From Cricetulus griseus (Eukaryota > Chordata > Mammalia > Rodentia > Cricetidae), in NCBI RefSeq assembly GCF_003668045.3, contig NW_023276807.1, positions 233,063,667 to 233,127,666 on the forward strand: a DNA stretch of 64,000 bases, read 5' to 3'. The stretch's first letter is position 1; every line of letters begins with the position of its first letter. The notes under the pieces were generated by a model, which saw nothing but the letters and a program-made list of their open reading frames with translations, was not told the DNA's origin and searched no databases. This document shows, piece by piece, positions 53,501 through 64,000 of the stretch. The translations under genes were made by a program, and so were the position numbers.

Positions 53501-54143
53501 CCACCCCCCTTCTACAGATAGCTGATGAAAACAAGAGATAGACACGGCCTGGCAGTTTGGAGAGGAGGCAGACAATGCCCTTGGTTTTGTCTTGGCCAGA
53601 AAGGGGCTTCAGTTCCTGCTCAGAGGTCTTATCTGTATTCTCCTTTTATACACTGAGAGGAGCACCACTGCCTGGGAGCTGTATGTAAGCACATGACTGA
53701 AACTGAGCCTCAGGTGGACACAGAGTTGGTAAGCCAACTGGACTGGCCAGCTCACCCCGCTGTACTTCACTAGCTTCTGCCACAAGTCCTTAAAGAGGCC
53801 CCCAGACCAGAAGCTCCATGACAACCCATCTCCAGGAATCCACTCAGGAGCTCTGCTCACCTGTGAGCCTATAAGTCCTTCCTAATATTCACCCTCTGTA
53901 GACTGTGAATCTCATTCTTTGGATACATGAGACAAGAACTTGGGAAGCCACTGATTCATCTAGCACCTTACCTCTTCGAGCTTTGTATAGCTAAGATGAG
54001 AAAGCCTCTGTGGCTCTCAAGGACACCTGCTTTTCCCCTAGTGACATCTCTAAGTAAGACTACAGGGACTTAAATGGAGCATACATTAAATAGATATCCC
54101 CCACAACTTGTTTCTCAGTTTCTCCATAGCAATAAAAAGGATC
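53501..54143. other. No gene recognised
   Basis: Unassigned. An 83-codon minus frame at 53609-53860 has no similarity I recognise. Confidence 0.5.
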
Positions 54144-54275
54144 AAGCTGGTGAGATGACTAAGCAAGGGAAGGCACCATCAAGCCCGGAGTCCTGAGTTC
54201 AATCCCTGGGACTCCATATTCTCACAAGTTGTTGTCTGACCTCTACACAAGCACTGTGGCACACACACACATTTT
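54144..54275 (+). repeat. B3-type SINE
   Basis: 'caagctggtgagatgactaa', 'gcaagggaaggcaccatcaa', 'gagttcaatccctgggactc' and 'gttgttgtctgacctctaca', ending in CA. Confidence 0.7.
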
Positions 54276-54416
54276 AAAACTAGCAATATTCTCAATATTC
54301 TTACAATAGCTTAAGCCAGAGACCTAAGATCAGTTCCCTTTTATCTTCAGTCCCTACGTCCACGCTGAGCTGGGTTACACGGGTATAGGGATGGAGGCAA
54401 AATATGTGTAGTAGCT

Positions 54417-54960
54417 TGAGGCTGGTGCAGCCTCAGAGCTTTGGTACAGCAGGGGCATCCAAAAGCAGCTGGTTGCAACATGGTGAACGAGACAAACTGC
54501 ACTTTGCTTCATTATAATGGGATCTCCATGTCATTAGCTTTGAAACATTGCCTGCTCCCATCACTCATCTAATACATCCCATCTGAAAATCCTATAGGAG
54601 AACAGTTGCCAGTGACACTCTTCAGGAACATCTGGCTTGACCTTTCCAAGATAGCTGACCTACTTCCAGGAAAATCAGACATATTCCTGAAACTGCTCAG
54701 CTTTCCTTGACTGCCTCCTTAACTCATTAATAATGCTCCTTCCAGTACAGTTTCTCCTCAGATTCTTGGCAGCTGTCACTCTTTTGAGATGTTCACACTT
54801 GGTCCTTGAGAGTATATTTCACCCTGTTAATAAAACTTGCTCCTGATCCCTTGCATTATGTTGTATCTGAATTCTTTATCTTGTGGTGACAGAAACCTGG
54901 AATCATTGATTGGAGGCCTTAGTATGGTATCTCTGAGACCTCCTAGGCTTCACTACTGGA
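54417..54960 (+). mobile_element. LTR-like segment (tentative)
   Basis: Starts near 'tgaggctggtgcagcctcag'. It carries 'ttaataaaacttgctcctga' with an AATAAA at about 54829 and a downstream 'gtatctgaattctttatctt' U5-like end, as in many mammalian ERV LTRs. Borders not fixed. Confidence 0.35.
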
Positions 54961-55101
54961 AATAAAGTCTCGAGTAAATGCTATTAACTTTACCCCCGTT
55001 ATGTCTAGCCACACCAATGCTCTCATACTCCAATGAACTAACTGGGCTTCTGCTCCCACCCTTGTCTGCTTCCTTTATAATCTAAGATCCACTTGGCAGT
55101 C

Positions 55102-55138
55102 TGTCTTAGTGTTCTATTTCTGTAAAGAGACACCATGG
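55102..55138 (-). mobile_element. hAT-Charlie element (RCHARR1-type), part 1
   Basis: 'tgtcttagtgttctatttct' and 'gtaaagagacaccatgg' are the end of the reverse element. It is cut at CCATGG by an LTR and resumes at 55473. Confidence 0.75.
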
Positions 55139-55472
55139 TGTTGCAGAAGAATTGTCCGTACAGCCAATCCACTGTGCCAGTAAAGCAACCTTGACTCAAA
55201 GGTTGAATCAAAGGACAGAGTCAGCAATTGCTGACCAGGATTAGTCCTAAAGTTCTCTGAGGACTTAAGAGGGGGCAGAGAGGGGACAGGACATGAGAAG
55301 GAGTCCGGGGATTTTTCACTGCAGAAGGTTTGCGGCGGAAGGGGTCACAGAGACAGGGTCAGCCAATTACTCTGCTTTCCTTGGATTTTTTCAGGTCTTT
55401 ATATGAATTTCTGATCCCAGAGTTTTTATTATTCTAGAACAAATTAGGTAATCGTTACATCGGGCAGCCCCA
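55139..55472. mobile_element. Solo LTR, class II-type, inside hAT element
   Basis: 334-bp insert running TGTTGCAGAA ... GGGCAGCCCCA, with perfect 6-bp target duplications CCATGG at 55133-55138 and 55473-55478. That size and the TG...CA ends fit a class II ERV solo LTR. I cannot name the family or fix its orientation. Confidence 0.75.
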
Positions 55473-55768
55473 CCATGGACTTGACAGCTTTCAAAAAGGA
55501 AAACATTTAATTGTGTTCAGAGATTTAGCCATAATCATCAAGGCAGGAAGCATAGAGGCATACAAGCAGACATGGTGATCTGGATCAGCAGGCAGCAGGA
55601 AGAGACAGTGAGCCACTGGGCCTGGCTTGAGCTTCTGAAACCTCAAAGCTTATACCCAGGGATAGACTTACTCCAACGAAGCCACACCTACTTTAACAAG
55701 GTCACACCTCCTAATAGTGCCACTCCCTATGAGCCTATGGAAAACATTTTCATTCAAATCACCACACA
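55473..55768 (-). mobile_element. hAT-Charlie element (RCHARR1-type), part 2
   Basis: 'catcaaggcaggaagcatag', 'agcttctgaaacctcaaagc', 'ggtcacacctcctaatagtg' and 'ccactccctatgagcctatg', ending 'caaatcaccacaca'. A 155-codon plus frame (55572-56039) starts in it and is not a gene. Confidence 0.8.
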
Positions 55769-56123
55769 GTCAGAGCAAGATTTCAAAAGCATAAATGAGA
55801 TCATTGTCAGTTATCTGACATTTACTAGCATTAGCATTTATGATAACCACTTACCATTTCTGAGATTATCTGAAATTCTTCCATCATACAGTTCTGCAGG
55901 TCTGTCCCTACCTACTCTGACCTTATCACACACACATTCCATTCCCTGTACTCTAATCACAATGCCCTTTGTGCTCTGCACACATGCCAAACATCTCCTG
56001 GGCCTGGATATGGTACAGGCTGCTCCCTTTGGCCAATGAGGCACCCAGGGTTGCTCCTTTCCATTCAGCATCATCTCCCTAAGAGGCCATCTCTACCACT
56101 CAAAATAAATCAGCCATTCTCCA
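55769..56123. other. No gene recognised
   Basis: Unassigned; possibly old L2-derived around 55900-56030 ('caatgccctttgtgctctgc'). Confidence 0.4.
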
Positions 56124-56140
56124 CCATTCATCCCTTTTTT

Positions 56141-56328
56141 TTAAAGATTTTACTTATTTATTTATTATGTATACAACATTCTGCTTCCATGTATATCTGC
56201 ACACCAGTAGAGGGCACCAGATCTCATAACGGATGGTTGTGAGCCACCATGTGGTTGCTGGGAATTGAACTCAGGACCCCTGGAAGAGCAGTCAGTGCTC
56301 TTAACCTCTGAGCCATCTCTCCAGCCCC
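56141..56328 (-). repeat. B2 SINE with 17-bp target-site duplication
   Basis: Complete reverse B2 (tail 'aaagattttacttatttatt', head 'tctgagccatctctccagcc'). Direct repeats CCATTCATCCCTTTTTT at 56124-56140 and 56329-56345 are perfect, so this is a recent insertion. Confidence 0.97.
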
Positions 56329-56345
56329 CCATTCATCCCTTTTTT

Positions 56346-57054
56346 ATACTTTCTCTACTATCTAATACCATGTTATCTTCTTGCTTATTCATTAGATTAA
56401 TGGCTTCTTCCGGTACAGACTGTAACCATCACATCAACAAATGCCTGGCTTTGTTCACTGCCTAATTCTCAGTATTTAGCCTAGTAAAGGCTCAGAAAAT
56501 TACTGTTAAACAAATACTTTGCACCATTATCTCAACCATTGCTTAAAGTAATATAGTATAAACTCCAGAACACACACACACCAGAACAACCCTGGAGCCA
56601 GGTATGAGTATTTCCATATTTTACAGATTAGGAAAATACAGCCCGGAAATGTCCCAGGATGCACAGGTGAGATTTCATCCAGACAGCCTACCTGCAACAT
56701 CCCTGCTGCTACTCATGGCAGTGTAACATCCCTGCTTAGTTGAGGCTGCCTGTGTCCAGACTTTCCAGACAAAGAAAGATCCTCAGGTCAATCAATATAC
56801 TCAGAAGAGAGAGACACCAGGGGAAGCAAGAAGAGCTTAAGTCCACATTAAAAGGCTGGGAGTGGTGGTGCATTGTGGGAGGTGTGTCTCTGTGACTACC
56901 ACAGCCCCAAGAGTAACAATCCACAGGAGGCAAGAAGGCAGTTGGGGTCAACATGACTAAGTAACCAATGTTGGTTCAAACTAGGGGAGTCCAACTCCAA
57001 GTAGTTTATTTTAGGCGTTTGTAAGCATAGCACAATTTGGTGAAAATTTTCCTG
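56346..57054. other. No gene recognised
   Basis: Unassigned intergenic sequence, with a ~35-bp B1 head remnant near 56853-56885. Confidence 0.5.
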
Positions 57055-57472
57055 GTGTCTTAGAGTTCCTATCACTGTGAAGAAATACCCCAACCAAAAG
57101 TGAGTTGAGAAGGAAAAGGGTTATTGAGCTTACACTTTCACATCACTATTCATTATTGATGGAAGTCAAGAACAGAACTCAAGCAGGGCAGGAACCTGGA
57201 GGTAGGAGCTGATGCAGAGGCCATGGAGGGGTATATGTACTGACTTGCCCACCATGTCTTGCTTAGCCTGCTTTCATATAGAACTCAGGACCCTCCAGCC
57301 CTGGGATAGCACCACCCACAATGGGCAGGGCCCTCCCCCAATAATCATCAATTTAGGAAATTCCCGACAGGCCCTATCTGCAGCCTGATCTTATGAAAGC
57401 ATTTTCTCAATTGAGGTTTCCTCCCCTCAAATGACTTCAGTTTGTGTCAAATTAACATAAAACTATACAGCA
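57055..57472 (-). mobile_element. hAT-Charlie element (URR1-type)
   Basis: Nearly complete reverse copy: 'ggtgtcttagagttcctatc', 'cagggcaggaacctggaggt', 'gcctgctttcatatagaact', 'gatagcaccacccacaatgg' and 'gtgtcaaattaacataaaac'. Uninterrupted, so a useful reference for the split copies. Confidence 0.8.
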
Positions 57473-58559
57473 TAACAGGTGGATGATTAACTCAATCCTG
57501 TGTGTACTATAAAACATACATAAATCTCCTTGAGGAACAACATAAGCTAAATAAAGATCAGATGTGACTACATTGAAACATTTTGTAAATTACATGTGAC
57601 ACCTTCCATAAAGATGGGTTCTAGAGATTGACTGAGAAAAACAAGCTTATGATAGGGTTCTGGGGGAGGGTCTGGTGTGGTCTCCCATTATACAGATAGT
57701 ACAAAGGTCACCAGGCTAGAATGCTCAGCCACTCCCAACCTTCTGGGGAGATAATAGGTTTTCCATTCTTTCCCTTGAATGTGCTAACATTCCAGGTTCC
57801 CCTAGTGCTTATCTGTAAGCACAAAGACCTCCATGCATCCTAAAGTGCATACCTAGAATCTCAGCACATAGGATGTTGAAGCAGGATCCCCGTGAGTATG
57901 AGGCCAGCCTGGGACACATCATTCTAAGTGTGCTTTACCCTCAAGTGCACAGGAGGGTATTTGTCCATCTCTACCATTTTCCAACCCTAGTGGGCATGGG
58001 GAACATGAGAACAGTGCCAGCATTGCACTGGGAGAGCTTCATGCAGCACATTCAAGCATTTATCCCAGGTGAGTCCCCAGGACCCACAGTGGATTGGTTG
58101 TCTCCATCCATGCAAGCTGTCATAATGGAACGGCGCAGGCTAAGGGTTTACGGACACTAGGAATTAATTTCCTACAGGCCCAGCAGCTGAAAAGTCAAAG
58201 TTCTCGGGTGATTTGGTGACTAGCAGGAGATGGCCTGCTCACTGTGCATTCCAGAGCAGAAGGGCTATAGAACATCCTTGAGCCTCCATGTAAGGAAGCC
58301 AATTCCATTATGAAGACTGCCTTTTCTAAGGCCCCGTCTCCACATACCATCACATTGGCAACTGCAAGTAACATACAGGTTTGGATGGAGCACAAACACT
58401 CAGAACCTAGCAAGGAGACTCGGGAACTTAGGGGTCCCAGGTGACCTTGTTTTGCCTTTGGCTATAGGGTTCAGAAAGCACTGTCGATCCTTTTTGGGGA
58501 GCAGAGTTCCTGTCAGCAGGGATTCTACACAATCCATTCTCTGAAATCTTCTGTCCACT
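57473..58559. other. No gene recognised; one B1-like piece
   Basis: Unassigned. A forward B1-like remnant lies at about 57838-57925 ('agtatgaggccagcctggga'). The 95-codon plus frame at 57873-58160 begins inside it and is unlikely to be real. Confidence 0.5.
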
Positions 58560-58965
58560 TCTACTCAGTCCTGAAGTTATGGCCAGTTACCTTCCCAGTC
58601 CCCACCCCCCACCTCCCCACCTCCCCATCCAATAAAACCTTTGTTTACATAGAAGTCCACGGCTGTATTCCAGGAATTTGATGGCCTGGAGCAGTGGCCC
58701 CTTTCCCCTTTCTTCATTTTCTGTGCACTAATTCTTGCTAGCCAATTTAGTTAAGATTGAAGTCAGACACCAACCAATGGGGAAAAGACGAAGTCACCAC
58801 CTGAATTAGAAGAAAAACCAAATGCACTTCCTGACTCTCTGGAATCTGTCTTCCCAGTGTAACCCTCTTGATCAAGAGTAAAGTTTCCCTAGCCCAGACT
58901 CTTCAGGTGGAACTGGTGATCTCTTTCTTTTCCATCTCAAACTTATTTCTAACACCAGGACCCTG
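58560..58965 (+). mobile_element. LTR-like segments (tentative)
   Basis: Two consecutive U5-like ends: 'atccaataaaacctttgttt' at about 58627, and a segment with 'caccaaccaatggggaaaag', 'gagtaaagtttccctagccc' and 'gactcttcaggtggaactgg'. Both recall class I ERV LTR 3' parts; borders unknown. Confidence 0.35.
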
Positions 58966-59356
58966 CAATCCCCAGCGACAATCTAGGTTTATGCATCCCT
59001 AGGTCTCTCTAGGAGTCTTGCTGTCAAACCACAGGGATCACTATGCCTCATCTTTTTGCTTCCTTCTCTGACTACCTTCCCACAAAATTATAGGGCGCAG
59101 AAAGCTGTGACTGCAATCAACCTGGCACATGTAGTCAAGAATCCGGAGAGGCTGCCGGTGGCCCACAGCCCTGGCCACAGTGGAACACCACCCTGGCTCC
59201 TGTCTGAGCCCTGCATCTGCTCATGATGTTGGCAATGATAGGAGAGCTGTAAGAAGTATTTATAGAAAGGAGGGTGGCCTGGGGCAGCTAAGCTACAGCT
59301 ACCAATTAAAAAGCCACAATTCTCATACACACTGACATCTGAGAGAAGCTGCTGTT
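58966..59356. other. No gene recognised
   Basis: Unassigned intergenic sequence. Confidence 0.55.
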
Positions 59357-59700
59357 AGTCAACTTTCTGTTAATGCAAAATAAAAATACCCAAGATAATC
59401 AACTTATATGTTTGTTTTGGCTCACGGTTTGGGAGATGTTAGGTCATCACCAAATGGCTCCCTTGCTTTGGGCCTATGGCAGCACCCTGGTGGTGGAGCA
59501 AACTTGCTCACCTCATAGCTGGAATGCAAAAGAAAAAGGAAAAGACTGGGGTCCCAAGCCCTTCAAAGGGACACCTGCAGTGACTTATGCCTCCCAGCAG
59601 GCTCTACAGCCTTGAAGGTTCCCTACTGTTCCAATACTGCCATTCTAAAGAGCAAGACTTTAACAACTGGGCCTTTTTTGGGAATGGGGGGTGGGGCAGG
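59357..59700 (-). mobile_element. Old hAT-like element
   Basis: Order of blocks 'gttttggctcacggtttggg', 'tgctttgggcctatggcagc', 'tggtggagcaaacttgctca' and 'gggacacctgcagtgactta' matches a rodent/mammalian hAT family as I remember it, in reverse. Confidence 0.45.
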
Positions 59701-60105
59701 AGTAGTAAGATCCAAACTGTGGTATCACCTTCAGTAGCCCTGTTGAATCTCACCACTTTTTTTTTTTTTCATTGTGGTGGCTTTCTTTCTTATTCACAGC
59801 ATTCTTCCTGACATGGTCTTTCCATATATCATAGGCAGCTAGCAGTAAATAAAGCTCAAGTAGGGAAGGCAAACCTGGAGACAAAACAAAACAAAAACAA
59901 ATCCCCAAAACCTAGAGGACGATTATATCCTGCCCAAGGGCATAGATACCAACATTTCTCACCCGTTCTTCAAAGGGGCAGGGTCCTGGGCACTGGCATG
60001 TGTCCATTCAAATTTTCTTCCTCCCCCAGGATGTGCCATCACCTCTAAAATAGAGTTCAACCTCATGCATGCAGTGTGCAAGACTCTCAGCAACTTAACT
60101 TGACT
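59701..60105. other. No gene recognised
   Basis: Unassigned, with a (CAAAA)-type A-rich patch near 59885. Confidence 0.55.
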
Positions 60106-60171
60106 CATTGTGTGTGTGTGTATGTGTGTGAGTGTGTGTGAGTGTGTATGTGTGTGTCTGTATGAGTGTAT

Positions 60172-60222
<51 letters not shown>
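60106..60222. repeat. (TG)n microsatellite
   Basis: TG run with GAGTG and TATG interruptions becoming pure from about 60174. Confidence 0.97.
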
Positions 60223-60225
<3 letters not shown>

Positions 60226-60267
60226 CATCAGTCAGTTTTGATGTCTTCCTCCATCACTCTCTACCTT

Positions 60268-60452
60268 AGGTTTTTTGTCACCTTTTGAGACAGTGCCTCT
60301 CACCGAACCTGGAGCTCCCAGACTCATGAGGTTAGTGACCCAGGGATCCCTCTGCCTCCGTCTTCTTAGCACCAGGATTATAGGCTGTGTAGCCTGCCTG
60401 GCTTTTTATGTGGGTACTGGGAACCTAAATGCAGATCCTCACACCTGTGTGG
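60268..60452 (-). repeat. B4-type SINE, 3' part (split)
   Basis: Reverse RSINE1-like: 'tgagacagtgcctctcaccg', 'aacctggagctcccagactc', 'cagggatccctctgcctccg' and 'gtgggtactgggaacctaaa'. Its head is at 60771-60813 beyond a hAT insertion; TG repeats flank its 3' end. Confidence 0.7.
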
Positions 60453-60770
60453 TGTGGTAGTTTAGAGGAGAAATGTCCCCATTAGGCTCACTTATTTGAA
60501 CACTTGGTCTCCTGTTGGTGAAGGAAGTATAGTACTGGGGATGGACTTTGAGAGTTTATAGAGAGAACCTATGTATTGCCTCACTCCACTTTCAATTCCT
60601 GATTTCTTGGCTTCCGGTGTGATGAAATGTGGTATCTTAGCTTCCTGCTGCCATGCCTTCCTTGTTATGATGGACTCTCTCTCTCTGGAACCAGAAGGCA
60701 AAATAAGCTTCCCTCCCTCAAGTTGCTTTAGTTGTGGTGTTTTATCTCAGCAACAAAACATAACTCATAT
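60453..60770 (+). mobile_element. hAT-Charlie element (RCHARR1-type) in SINE
   Basis: 'tgtggtagtttagaggagaa', 'ttgaacacttggtctcctgt', 'tagcttcctgctgccatgcc' and 'gttttatctcagcaacaaaa', inserted into a B4-type SINE like the copy at 27682. Confidence 0.65.
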
Positions 60771-60813
60771 ACACAGCAAGCACTTTACCAAATGAGCTGA
60801 CTCCCCAGATCCT
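60771..60813 (-). repeat. B4-type SINE head
   Basis: Reverse tRNA-like head: 'gcaagcactttaccaaatga' then 'gctgactccccag'. Confidence 0.65.
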
Positions 60814-61013
60814 TTCAAAGATTTTTTTTCGTGTAGCTCCCAGGCCCAGAGGGCTGCTGTGGTGAGGGGACATGGGCATGCTTTAGTCACAAGGTTTTAG
60901 AGGCTTACCTTTTAGCCCTCATTTTCCATACATGCTACAACTTTTGTCACAGAGATATTTTTTTCATCTGTTTTCGTGCCCTGAGAACCAAATGTAACAT
61001 GTGTATACATGTA

Positions 61014-61040
<27 letters not shown>
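61014..61040. repeat. (CT)n microsatellite
   Basis: Short CT run next to a reverse B1 tail. Confidence 0.9.
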
Positions 61041-61045
<5 letters not shown>

Positions 61046-61059
61046 CTTTCTTTTTTTGT

Positions 61060-61215
61060 TTGTTTTATTGTTTTACAAGACAGGATTTCTCTGTGCAGCC
61101 TTGACTGTCCTGGAACTTTCTCTGTAGATCAGACTGGCCTTAAACTCGCCTAGATCCACCGGCCTCTGCTTCCCCAGTGCTGGGATTAAAGGCGTGCACC
61201 ACCACCATCCTGGCT
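61060..61215 (-). repeat. B1 SINE
   Basis: Reverse B1 'acaagacaggatttctctgt', 'ggaactttctctgtagatca', 'ctcgcctagatccaccggcc' and 'gggattaaaggcgtgcacca'. Confidence 0.92.
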
Positions 61216-62257
61216 ATGGTTTGCTTTTAATAGCACATCTTCTTGGAATCTTTTACTTAGGTTTTCTTCCTCATGTAGAAACACATAAGTTGTTTTCATC
61301 CTGACATGGGGTGTCCACCAGAGAAGACTGTTCAGTAAGCCAACAGAAAGTCTTTATTAGCCAGCCAGTAACTTACTAGGTGTTTGGGATTCCAGTCCTA
61401 AGCATTTTCCAGGGTGAGCTTTTAATCACAAAAAGTATGTCCTAGGTTGACATACTTCAGTTAACAAGAACAGTTAGCCAGAAGTAGAACTACAGAAGCT
61501 AAAAAGCAAGGTTAGTACATTTAGAGACTTTCCCAGGACTATGGACTTTGATGGATTAGGTCTTTGTTTTCATTTTGGCAGATGGTGCTATCTACGTTTT
61601 ATGTCTTAGTTTTATGGCCTGAATGGTATGTTCATCATGGAGTCATTTCTGCCAAGTTCTGGAGGGGCCTGTTACAATTTTGATGAACATATGATAATTG
61701 TACATATTTTGGCAGTACAATGTGATGTGTCCTTTCCTCTATTGATTCAGTCAGAGAAATTAGTCCCTCCATCATCTCAAACATCTACCATTTATTGGTG
61801 GCCCTTTCTTCCTTTTATCTGATCCTCCCAGAGTGTTCAAGGATCCAGCTTTGTAGACGTTAGAGACCCTGAGAGATCGCTCATCTTTGTCTACTATTGT
61901 GCATACATATATTTTCCAACATGATGTCAAAGCTTAACTGAGATATTTATAATTTATTTTGATAGATGCTCTATAAAGATCATAAAACTGTTCTTAGTGG
62001 GTGCATATGTTTGTAAGTGGCTTTACCATTTGTTGGAAGAAATGAAACAATCTTAATTCCATTCTGCTCTTTTTCAAATTACTTGTTTGCTTTTCTTGGA
62101 CATTTACACATGAACAAACAGGAGTTGCAGCTCTCCAGCGGGTGTGGCTAGCATGTCACTACCTTGTTTGACTATAGATCACCATAACTTTAAAGGCCTT
62201 CAACAAATATACTTGTATACAAGTGGTCATTCTGCACCACTAATAAGATCCAGTGTT
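61216..62257. other. No gene recognised
   Basis: AT-rich intergenic sequence without recognisable repeats. Confidence 0.55.
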
Positions 62258-62400
62258 AAATGATATGGTGCCTCCTGCCTGTGTTGTCAGCACATCAGTG
62301 CTGAGAAAAAAAGATGCAGTTTGGGCCAGCCTGAACTTCATAGTGAATTGGAGACTTTCCCAGGCTATTTCACAAGACCCTTTCTTAGAAAAACAAAGCC
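62258..62400 (+). repeat. Diverged B1 SINE
   Basis: 'atggtgcctcctgcctgtgt', 'tttgggccagcctgaacttc' and 'ttcacaagaccctttcttag'. Confidence 0.55.
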
Positions 62401-62696
62401 AAACCAAACGAGAAGATCCCAGAGATAATGACTGAATAAGTGTTAGATTCTCACACCCCAGCCTCTTTAGAGGCTATTTTAAAAATCTGCTCAACAGAGA
62501 CCCTCACAAAACATTGATTCAATCCAACAGTCAAAACCACCCAAGGTAAGGGAAAGGAGTTTTCCTGCTTGCAAATGTCATCAGGACCAACAATGACAAA
62601 AGATTGGAAGGATGCAGAAGAACTGCTAGGAGGGGGGTTTATTAATCCAACAAAAATTCTAAATATCTTTTTTTTCAATTTCTTTTTTCCTTTCTT

Positions 62697-62758
62697 CTCT
62701 CTGTCTCTCTCTCTCTCTGTGTCTCTGTGTCTCTGTGTCTCTGTGTCTCTGTTTCTCT
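62697..62758. repeat. (CT)n/(TGTCTC)n microsatellite
   Basis: CT units changing to repeated TGTCTC hexamers. Confidence 0.95.
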
Positions 62759-62765
62759 TTTAACT

Positions 62766-63000
62766 TTAGGGATTGCAAAGATAGCCCAGCTGTTAAAACA
62801 CTTACTGCTCCTTTCAGAGGACTAGGGTTTGGTTCCTAAAACCCACATCAGATACCTCACAACCACATCTAACTCCAGCCCCAGGGCATCTGACATTGAC
62901 ATCCTCTTCTTGCCTCCTGGGGCACATACCTTTGTGGCACACATTCGAATGCATAAGTTCCCATAAGTTAAAATAATAAAAATAAATCTTTAAAAATCTC
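62766..63000 (+). repeat. B2-type SINE
   Basis: 'agggattgcaaagatagccc', 'acttactgctcctttcagag', 'cagatacctcacaaccacat', 'cagggcatctgacattgaca' and an AATAAAAATAAATC tail. Confidence 0.8.
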
Positions 63001-63038
63001 ACATAAATTTATTGACTTGTTTGGAAGAGAGAGAGAGA

Positions 63039-63406
63039 TGTTGTGGGATACCTGTTTACACTGTGTGAAGATACGCCACTGTGATTGGTTTAATAAAAAG
63101 CTGAAGGGCCAATAGCTAGCCAGGAGATAAGAGGTGGGACTTCTCGGGAAAGAGAGGAACTAGGCGCGTTAGAATCTAGGCCCCGGGGAGATGCCAACAA
63201 GACATGGAGAGAGCTGAACATACAGAATGGAAGAGTGGAGAAAAAGCAAATGGCAGAATGCAAATTAATAAAAGCAGGTTAATTTGAGTTATAAGAGCTT
63301 GTTGGGAGCAAGCCTGAGATAAAGGCCAAGCTTTCATAATTAATAAGAAGTCTCCATGTCATTACCTGGGGTCTGGTGGTCCCAGGTCCCAACAAGGAAG
63401 TCTAAC

Positions 63407-63410
<4 letters not shown>
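63039..63410 (+). mobile_element. Solo LTR, class II ERV (mys-like)
   Basis: 372-bp LTR from TGTTGTGGGA to TCTAACAACA, with perfect 6-bp terminal inverted repeat (TGTTGT/ACAACA) and 6-bp flanks GAGAGA (63033-63038 and 63411-63416). 'gtgattggtttaataaaaag' and 'ccaatagctagccaggagat' match the copy at 48776. No internal region. Confidence 0.82.

Positions 63411-63462
<52 letters not shown>
63411..63462. repeat. (GA)n microsatellite
   Basis: About 26 GA units directly after the LTR; only about five GA units lie on its left side. Confidence 0.97.
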
Positions 63463-63465
<3 letters not shown>

Positions 63466-63557
63466 CAACTTGCAGGAGTTGATTCTTTCTACCATTTGGG
63501 TCCTGTCAGGCTTGGCAGCAAGTACTTTTAACTGATGATCTATCTCCATGGCCTTCT
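63463..63557 (-). repeat. B3-type SINE fragment
   Basis: 'gacaacttgcaggagttgat', 'ttctttctaccatttgggtc', 'tcaggcttggcagcaagtac' and a degraded head: reverse B3. Confidence 0.65.
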
Positions 63558-63774
63558 AAATATCTTAATATAATTACCAATGTGATCATATCAATACAGA
63601 ATATCTATAGAAAATCTATGTAGTTGGACAATATGCCACATTTAGCTATCAGCTAACAAAGTATCCTTTTATCCAAAAGACACCAAAAATTTGTATTTAT
63701 GCAATATTTATTTCATAATCTATAGAAATTTTAGGAGGATTTTGAGAAAGTTTTAGAACTGTTTTTTATTATTT

Positions 63775-63957
63775 TTAAATTATGAATATGTATGTGGTTG
63801 ACGGTATGGTATATGCACAGAGTGTGGGCACTAGAAGAGGCCATAGGTGTTGGATCTGACTGGAGCTCGAGTTACAGGTGGTTGTAAGCCACACAACATG
63901 GGTTCTGGGAACCAAATTCAGTTCATCTGTAAAAGCATTGACTCAGCTCTCCAGACC
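63775..63957 (-). repeat. B2 SINE
   Basis: Reverse B2: 'gtgtgggcactagaagaggc', 'gagttacaggtggttgtaag', 'gggttctgggaaccaaattc' and a degraded head 'gactcagctctccagacca'. Confidence 0.82.
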
Positions 63958-64000
63958 ATTTTGAGAATTATTTTTATTCATTTTTTCTCAAAATATACAT

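Noticed and set aside
55572..56039. 155-codon plus-strand frame.
   Set aside because: Starts inside the antisense of a hAT element and runs into unassigned sequence; no domain is recognisable.

Overview
This is mammalian nuclear DNA from a muroid rodent. The dispersed repeats are the rodent set (B1, B2, B3, ID and B4-type SINEs, rodent hAT-Charlie elements). Many B1 copies carry a 'gagctagttccaggacag...tccaaagc' 3' half, and two LTRs resemble the mys group, so a cricetid (hamster, vole or deer mouse type) is more likely than house mouse. That lineage call is from memory of repeat consensus sequences, not from a search.

One real protein-coding exon is recognisable: the first coding exon of diacylglycerol kinase eta (Dgkh), minus strand, 30228-30401. 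It lies in a CpG-rich promoter block (about 30.04-31.11 kb) and ends at a clean GTAAGG splice donor. Everything left of it (1-30227) is therefore the 5' portion of Dgkh intron 1, with no further Dgkh exon that I can see. A second CpG-rich block (about 37.1-38.4 kb) lies 7 kb upstream of the exon. It carries a palindromic CArG box and an E-box and has no convincing coding sequence; it may be an alternative upstream Dgkh promoter. From about 38.4 kb to the right end there is no gene I can support.

Layout. 1-30 kb: repeat-rich intron holding a decayed Cdk4 processed pseudogene (9.16-10.35 kb), an old L1 3' end, L2 remnants, two separate solo class I LTRs (16.75-18.04 kb), a six-unit 36-bp minisatellite (5.49-5.70 kb), many SINEs and microsatellites, and SINEs split by hAT elements. 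30-31 kb: Dgkh promoter and exon 1, with a possible overlapping uORF beginning inside a YY1-like motif. 31-33 kb and 35.5-37 kb: repeat-poor flanks of the two CpG blocks. 38.4-64 kb: intergenic, with nested transposons (solo LTRs inside hAT elements at 48.5-49.2 and 55.1-55.8 kb), CA-rich complex repeats, an L2 fragment, and a solo LTR beside a GA tract at 63 kb.

No previously undescribed gene system is evident. The points most worth following are the dual CpG promoters, the uORF, the unexplained 195-codon minus-strand ORF next to the promoter, and the unusually legible insertion histories. Repeat subfamily names are recalled, not computed; boundaries are usually good to about 10 bp, or exact where a target-site duplication is given.
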